A stretch of 64,000 bases of DNA from Sepioteuthis lessoniana (Eukaryota > Mollusca > Cephalopoda > Myopsida > Loliginidae). Within the stretch, counting starts at the first letter, position 1. Each line of letters opens with the position of its first letter. A program made the position numbers and the translations under genes. Below the pieces are notes generated by a model. The model had not been told where the DNA came from, did not search any database, and saw nothing but the letters and a program-made list of their open reading frames with translations. This document shows positions 60,241 through 64,000 of this stretch, in pieces. Location: the NCBI GenBank assembly GCA_963585895.1, contig OY757939.1, positions 58,627,070 through 58,691,069 of the forward strand. Direction: 5' to 3'.

Positions 60241-62040
60241 TTCTTCTTTCAGATACACAAACGATGAACAAATCGACTACCCACACCAGAGACCACAACA
60301 AAGAAAATGAACTAGGAAAGATAACAAACTTGCATTATACTTTCATTTTAGGAGTAACCCAGCAAAGAGAGGGCATAGAAAAAGAATGATTGAAATCTGG
60401 ACAGAATTCAGGGGGATGCATTATTACCATTACTATTTGTAATAGCCATGATGCCACTCAACCATATCTTTAGGAAATCCACAGCCGAATACAAACTCAG
60501 TAAATCGCAAGAAAAAATCAACTACTTGATGTACATGAACGACATCAAACTTTTTGCCAAAAATGAAAAAAAATTGGAAACCTTAATACAAACTGTGAAA
60601 ATATACAGTCAAGGTATAGGAATGGAATTTGGCAGAGAAAAATGTGCCATGCTAGTAATGAAAAGTGGCAAACGACACATGTCGGAAGGAGTTGAACTAC
60701 CAAATCAAGTAGTAAGTAGAACGCTTGGAGAAAAGAAAAGTGACAAATACTTGGAGATATTGGAAGCTGACACCATCAAACAAATGGAAAAGAAAGAACA
60801 AATTTAAAAAGAGTACATTAGAAGAACCAGACAAAACTCTATAGCAGGAACCTTGTCAAAGGGATAAATACCTTAACTCTCCCACTTATAAGATACTCGG
60901 GACCATTCTTGAAGTGGACTAGAGAAAAACTTAAACAAATGGATCAGAGAACAAAAAAAAAAAAACAAAAAAAAACAAACTAATGACCCTGCATAAGTCC
61001 TTGCATGCCAGAGATAACGTTGACAGAATATATGTGTCAAGAAAAGACAGAGGAAGAGGACTTGCCAGCATCAAAGACAATGTTGACGCATCGATACAAC
61101 TCGAAGACTACATAAAAGGAAGACTACAGAGGAAGACAGATTACAGCCTCCAGAAACAATACACACAACACGAGAATCAGCAGAACAACAATAACCAGAA
61201 AACAAAAGTTGGGAGAAAAACAACTCCATGGACGTTTTAAGTGACTAACAAGCGACGTCTCAAACGAGAAAACGTAAACGTGTCTAAGAAAAGGAAACCA
61301 TAAGAGAGAAACTGAATCTCTTCTAATAGCAGCACAGACCAACGGCATAAGGACCAACCATATCAAAACGAGATAAGACGCAACGAAACAGTAAATGTAG
61401 GCTATGCGGTGACAGAGACGAAACGATCAATCACATAATAAGCGAATGCAGCAAATTAGCACAGGAGGAGTACAAGGCGAGACACGACTGGGTCAGCAAG
61501 GTGATCCACTGGGAAATGTGCAGGAAATTTCAATTCGACCATACCAACAAATGGTATATGCACAACCCAGCACCTGTCCTAGAAAATGACTCGCATAAAC
61601 TCCTATGGGACTTTAACATACAAACGGATCACTTAATCCCGGCCAGAAGACAAGACCTCATAATAATCAACAAAAAAAAAAAACGAGAATCTACAAAATT
61701 GTCGACTTTGCTGTCCCGGCGGACCACAGAATAAATCTGAAGGAAGGTGAAAAAAAGGATAAGTACCTCGACTTTGCTAGAGAAATAAAAAAGCTGTGGA
61801 ACATGAAAGTAACGGCTGTGCCAATTGTGATTGGTGCGTTAGGCACAGTAACAAAAGGATTATTAAAGGGCCTGGAGGATTTGGAAATTGGCGGACGGGT
61901 GGAGACTATCCAAACGACAGCATTGCTGAGGACGACCGGAATACTGAGACGAGTTCTGGAGACTTGAGGAGACTTGCTATCACTCAAACTCCAGTGAAAA
62001 ACCATCAGCTAACACTGATGGGAAAAACTCTAAAGGAGTA
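60240..62040 (+). pseudogene. R4/Dong-like LINE, C-terminal 60 percent, inactive
   Basis: Starting inside the reverse transcriptase (AIMMPLNHIFRKSTA after a broken QGD motif), it continues with NYLMYMNDIKLFAKNEK, where the expected YxDD has become YMND. KLETLIQTV and GMEFGREKCAML follow. Further on are YSGPFLKWTRE-like and RIYVSRKDRGRGLASIKD pieces. A zinc finger CRLCGDRDETINHIISEC (61396-61449, CX2C...HX4C intact) comes next. NKWYMHNPAPVLEND and LLWDFNIQTDHLIPARRQD then show the PD motif changed to QD, and IVDFAVPADHRI closes the endonuclease core. At least three stops or frameshifts (for example at 60805 and 60980) separate these. The 3' end carries GTGAAAAACCATCAGC and a (TAA)n tail near 62040. 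The family has a restriction-like endonuclease instead of an N-terminal apurinic endonuclease. Confidence 0.8.
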
Positions 62041-62372
62041 AATAATAATAATCAAAGAAAAAGAAAATCAAAGTAAACGAAAAGCGGGACAAGTACTTAG
62101 ACCTTACCTGAGAACTAAAGATATGAAGGTGACGGTGGTACCAATTGTAATTGGTGTGTTTAGAACGGTCACCAAAGACGTGGTGAGAGGGCGGGAAGAG
62201 TTGGGAATTGTAGGACAAGCCAAGACAACTCAAACTACAGCCTTACTGAGATCGGTCAGCATACTGAGAAGGTTCATGGAGACTTGAGGAGACTTGCTGC
62301 CTATCAGACACCAGTGAAAGGCCATCAGCTTATGCTGGTTTGAATAACTGGCAAGCAATAATAATAATAATT
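62041..62372 (+). mobile_element. R4/Dong-like LINE 3' end, second subfamily
   Basis: Begins in the (TAA)n tail of the previous copy and has KRDKYLDLT-like and VTVVPIVIGVFRTVTKDVVR pieces, then a 3' UTR with GTGAAAGGCCATCAGC and an ATAATAATAATAATT tail. Head-to-tail insertion at a TAA repeat fits the TAA preference reported for Dong-type elements. Confidence 0.7.
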
Positions 62373-62374
62373 TT

Positions 62375-62600
62375 TCAAGTATTCCAATGTATTACAAACA
62401 ATTTTCACAATTTCCCTTTTTCTTTCCCTTTTCTTTCCTACATCCTTTCCTGTCTTTTTCTTCTACTTTCTTTCTATTCTTACCCTTTTCTTTTATTATT
62501 TTCGTCTTTTCTTCTTCCTTTTCCAGGCCACTCTTTCTTCTCCCTCCTTCATTTGAAAATTTTTAACCATTCTTTTATCGTTCTTTCTTTTTGTTCCTCC
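62375..62600. repeat. pyrimidine-rich T/C tract
   Basis: TTTC and CCTTT runs without a regular unit. The 96-codon frame is low-complexity. Confidence 0.75.
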
Positions 62601-62601
62601 T

Positions 62602-62925
62602 TCCCTCCAAGGAGGACTGCATCTATGTAGAGGGGTAAGACATCTCCCAGCGAGCGTCCTAGATATGACAACAAACTCTATCTGATGGTGAGGCTCCTGT
62701 ACTAGAGCTTTTGGGAATATTGAGTACCCTTTGATTGCTATTCCTCCCCGTTCTACTCCGAATTAGAGTACTAGTATTTCTTAGGGTGCCATTCTATGGG
62801 TGAAATAGAATTAGGTAATCATTTTCTATATTTAAATCTATTTAACTGTGTACAAACAAAGGACTCATGTAAAAATGAATTAGCATTACATGGAATCATT
62901 TAACTGTGTGAAAACGAATGCAGAC
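62602..62925 (+). repeat. family D, with satellite-like 3' extension
   Basis: GAGGACTGCATCTATGTAGA, TATGACAACAAACTCTATC and TGCCATTCTATGGGTGAAA, then AACTGTGTACAAACAAAGG. Confidence 0.7.
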
Positions 62926-63240
62926 CAGTCGACTGGGGTTGCACAATACACCGACTGCACCTCTGCTGAGGGGTAAGACCCCCTCCCCAACGAGTGTACT
63001 AGATATGACATTAAACCATCTAATGATGAGGCTCCACTTGGAGCCTCATCAGTACCACTTGGAGCCTCATCTAATGATATCGCTCCAAGTGGTACTTTAA
63101 TGTGGAATGGTAGCACATTATAGGGGCTATTTCTGGGTCAAATAGAACAAACTGTGTGCCAACAAATGACTGATATTAAATTGTGACTTATGTAAAAGTA
63201 TTTGAAACTATTTAATCTGTGTGCAAAAGAAGAGCTAAGA
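62926..63240 (+). repeat. family D, with internal local duplication
   Basis: Head GACCAGTCGACTGGGGTTG, body TATGACATTAAACCATCTAA. CCACTTGGAGCCTCATC is present twice at 63035-63075 and once inverted (GCTCCAAGTGGTAC, 63083). Confidence 0.7.
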
Positions 63241-63297
63241 CTTGTTTAAGAATATTATCTACAAAATGTGTTTACAAATCATAAATATATATCTGGG

Positions 63298-63526
63298 GGT
63301 GTGCATTGGTTAAAACGGTGTAATGGTTAAAGCGCTGAACTGCAGAATCGTAGTACGCGAGTTCGAACTCAGGTTGCGCTATTACGTTCAATTTCGGAAA
63401 AGAATCCTTGGAAAAGGTATGACCCCCCCCTTATCCTCCCAAATATAGGTTAAATAGTACCACTACTGTCCTTCTAAAAATGAGGGAGAAGCTTGATATG
63501 CCATTAAATAACAAATCAACACATAT
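63298..63526 (+). repeat. SINE family B
   Basis: A duplicated head (TTGGTTAAAACGGTGTAATGG), B-box GCGAGTTCGAACTCAGG, body TTACGTTCAATTTCGG, tail GCTTGATATGCCATTAAAT. Confidence 0.8.
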
Positions 63527-63810
63527 AAATCAAATGAATATGTATAAATTTGATCTGGCATTAAATAACCTACAATAGTTGATATGCCATAAAACAAAAT
63601 AAACAAATGAATGAATAATGTTGAATAGGATTATTTGTGTTAAATAGCAACACTTGAAACCATTTAACTATGTGCAAACAAATGAGCTTTCGCTGGGTTA
63701 AAAATAATGTAACCTACAAACTGTTCATTAACAAATAATATATATTTGATATATGTGTATGAATAGGATTTGGTATCAAATAACCCACTTGGTTTGATCT
63801 GTCATTAAGC
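63527..63810 (+). repeat. shared tail modules and satellite-like units
   Basis: A tail is at 63551-63600 (GTTGATATGCCATAAAAC). Satellite-like AACTATGTGCAAACAAATGA is at 63666. Another tail start is at 63770 (GGTATCAAATAACC). Confidence 0.65.
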
Positions 63811-64000
63811 CATTTAACCTACTCATATCCTTCCTTCCATTGCATGTCCTTTTTGCCTCCCCGTATTCTCGTTATCTCTTCTTATATTCTTTCCTTCGGA
63901 TTCCCCCACCCCCGTCTTCTTTCCTTTCTTAATTCGTCTCTTCTTTATATGATTATATCTCTTTCTTCTTTTCTTTTTTTTTTCCTACATTTTTCGATAT
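63811..64000. other. pyrimidine-rich end of window, no gene
   Basis: C/T-rich with a (TTTCTTC)-like stretch. Nothing else was recognised. Confidence 0.6.

Overview
This window looks like non-genic DNA from a large, repeat-saturated animal genome. The most likely source is a coleoid cephalopod such as an octopus. That is an inference from three things: very dense (CA)n, (TA)n, (GA)n and (GATA)n microsatellites, several unrelated tRNA-derived SINE families, and many mariner, LINE and Penelope-like fragments. No marker gene proves the taxon. I found no convincing host protein-coding exon, rRNA gene or intact tRNA gene. The only long meaningful reading frame is a 729-codon retrotransposon reverse transcriptase at 54289-56478.

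Region by region: 1-840 carries Penelope-like element (PLE) debris with a hammerhead-type ribozyme motif at position 1. 840-5250 holds SINEs, a GATA/GAAA composite satellite and an old restriction-endonuclease-type LINE (R4/Dong-like) split by a SINE. 5731-6631 is the first of six internally deleted mariner copies. 7078-7520 is a 61-bp tandem array. 8545-20230 mixes LINE and SINE fragments with large GAAA, GA and TTC tracts. 21038-24262 and 41376-44552 are a directly repeated 3.2-kb segment. 27681-29085 is a PLE cluster with two opposed hammerhead motifs. 29660-33963 contains LINE fragments, hairpins and tandemly repeated SINE 3' ends. 35113-41030 holds a mariner copy, a SINE/LINE junction and a pair of tandem hammerhead motifs. 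45985-47500 is a second mariner type invaded by a 398-bp GC-rich retroposon with a 17-bp target duplication. 48911-49553 is a large inverted repeat. 53600-53840 is a second tRNA-like plus hammerhead element. 54350-57225 is LINE material, and 60240-62372 is two adjacent R4/Dong-like LINEs.

The most unusual signal is a repeat family seen at 39190-39475 and 53600-53840 (both minus strand). In it a tRNA-like internal promoter is followed about 30-50 nt later by a hammerhead ribozyme core. The two copies differ by a compensatory base-pair change in stem I. This architecture resembles the pol III-promoter plus hammerhead SINE-like elements known from schistosomes. At least five other hammerhead-like motifs lie in PLE-type sequence in the same window.

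The repeats appear to interact. SINEs have inserted into LINEs, mariner copies and other SINEs, often with visible target duplications. One roughly 40-bp 3' tail module is shared by otherwise different repeat bodies at about 30 places. The non-LTR elements end in short simple repeats: (TGA)n for one LINE and (TAA)n for the other. All assignments come from reading the sequence. Family names are by motif resemblance and were not checked against a database.
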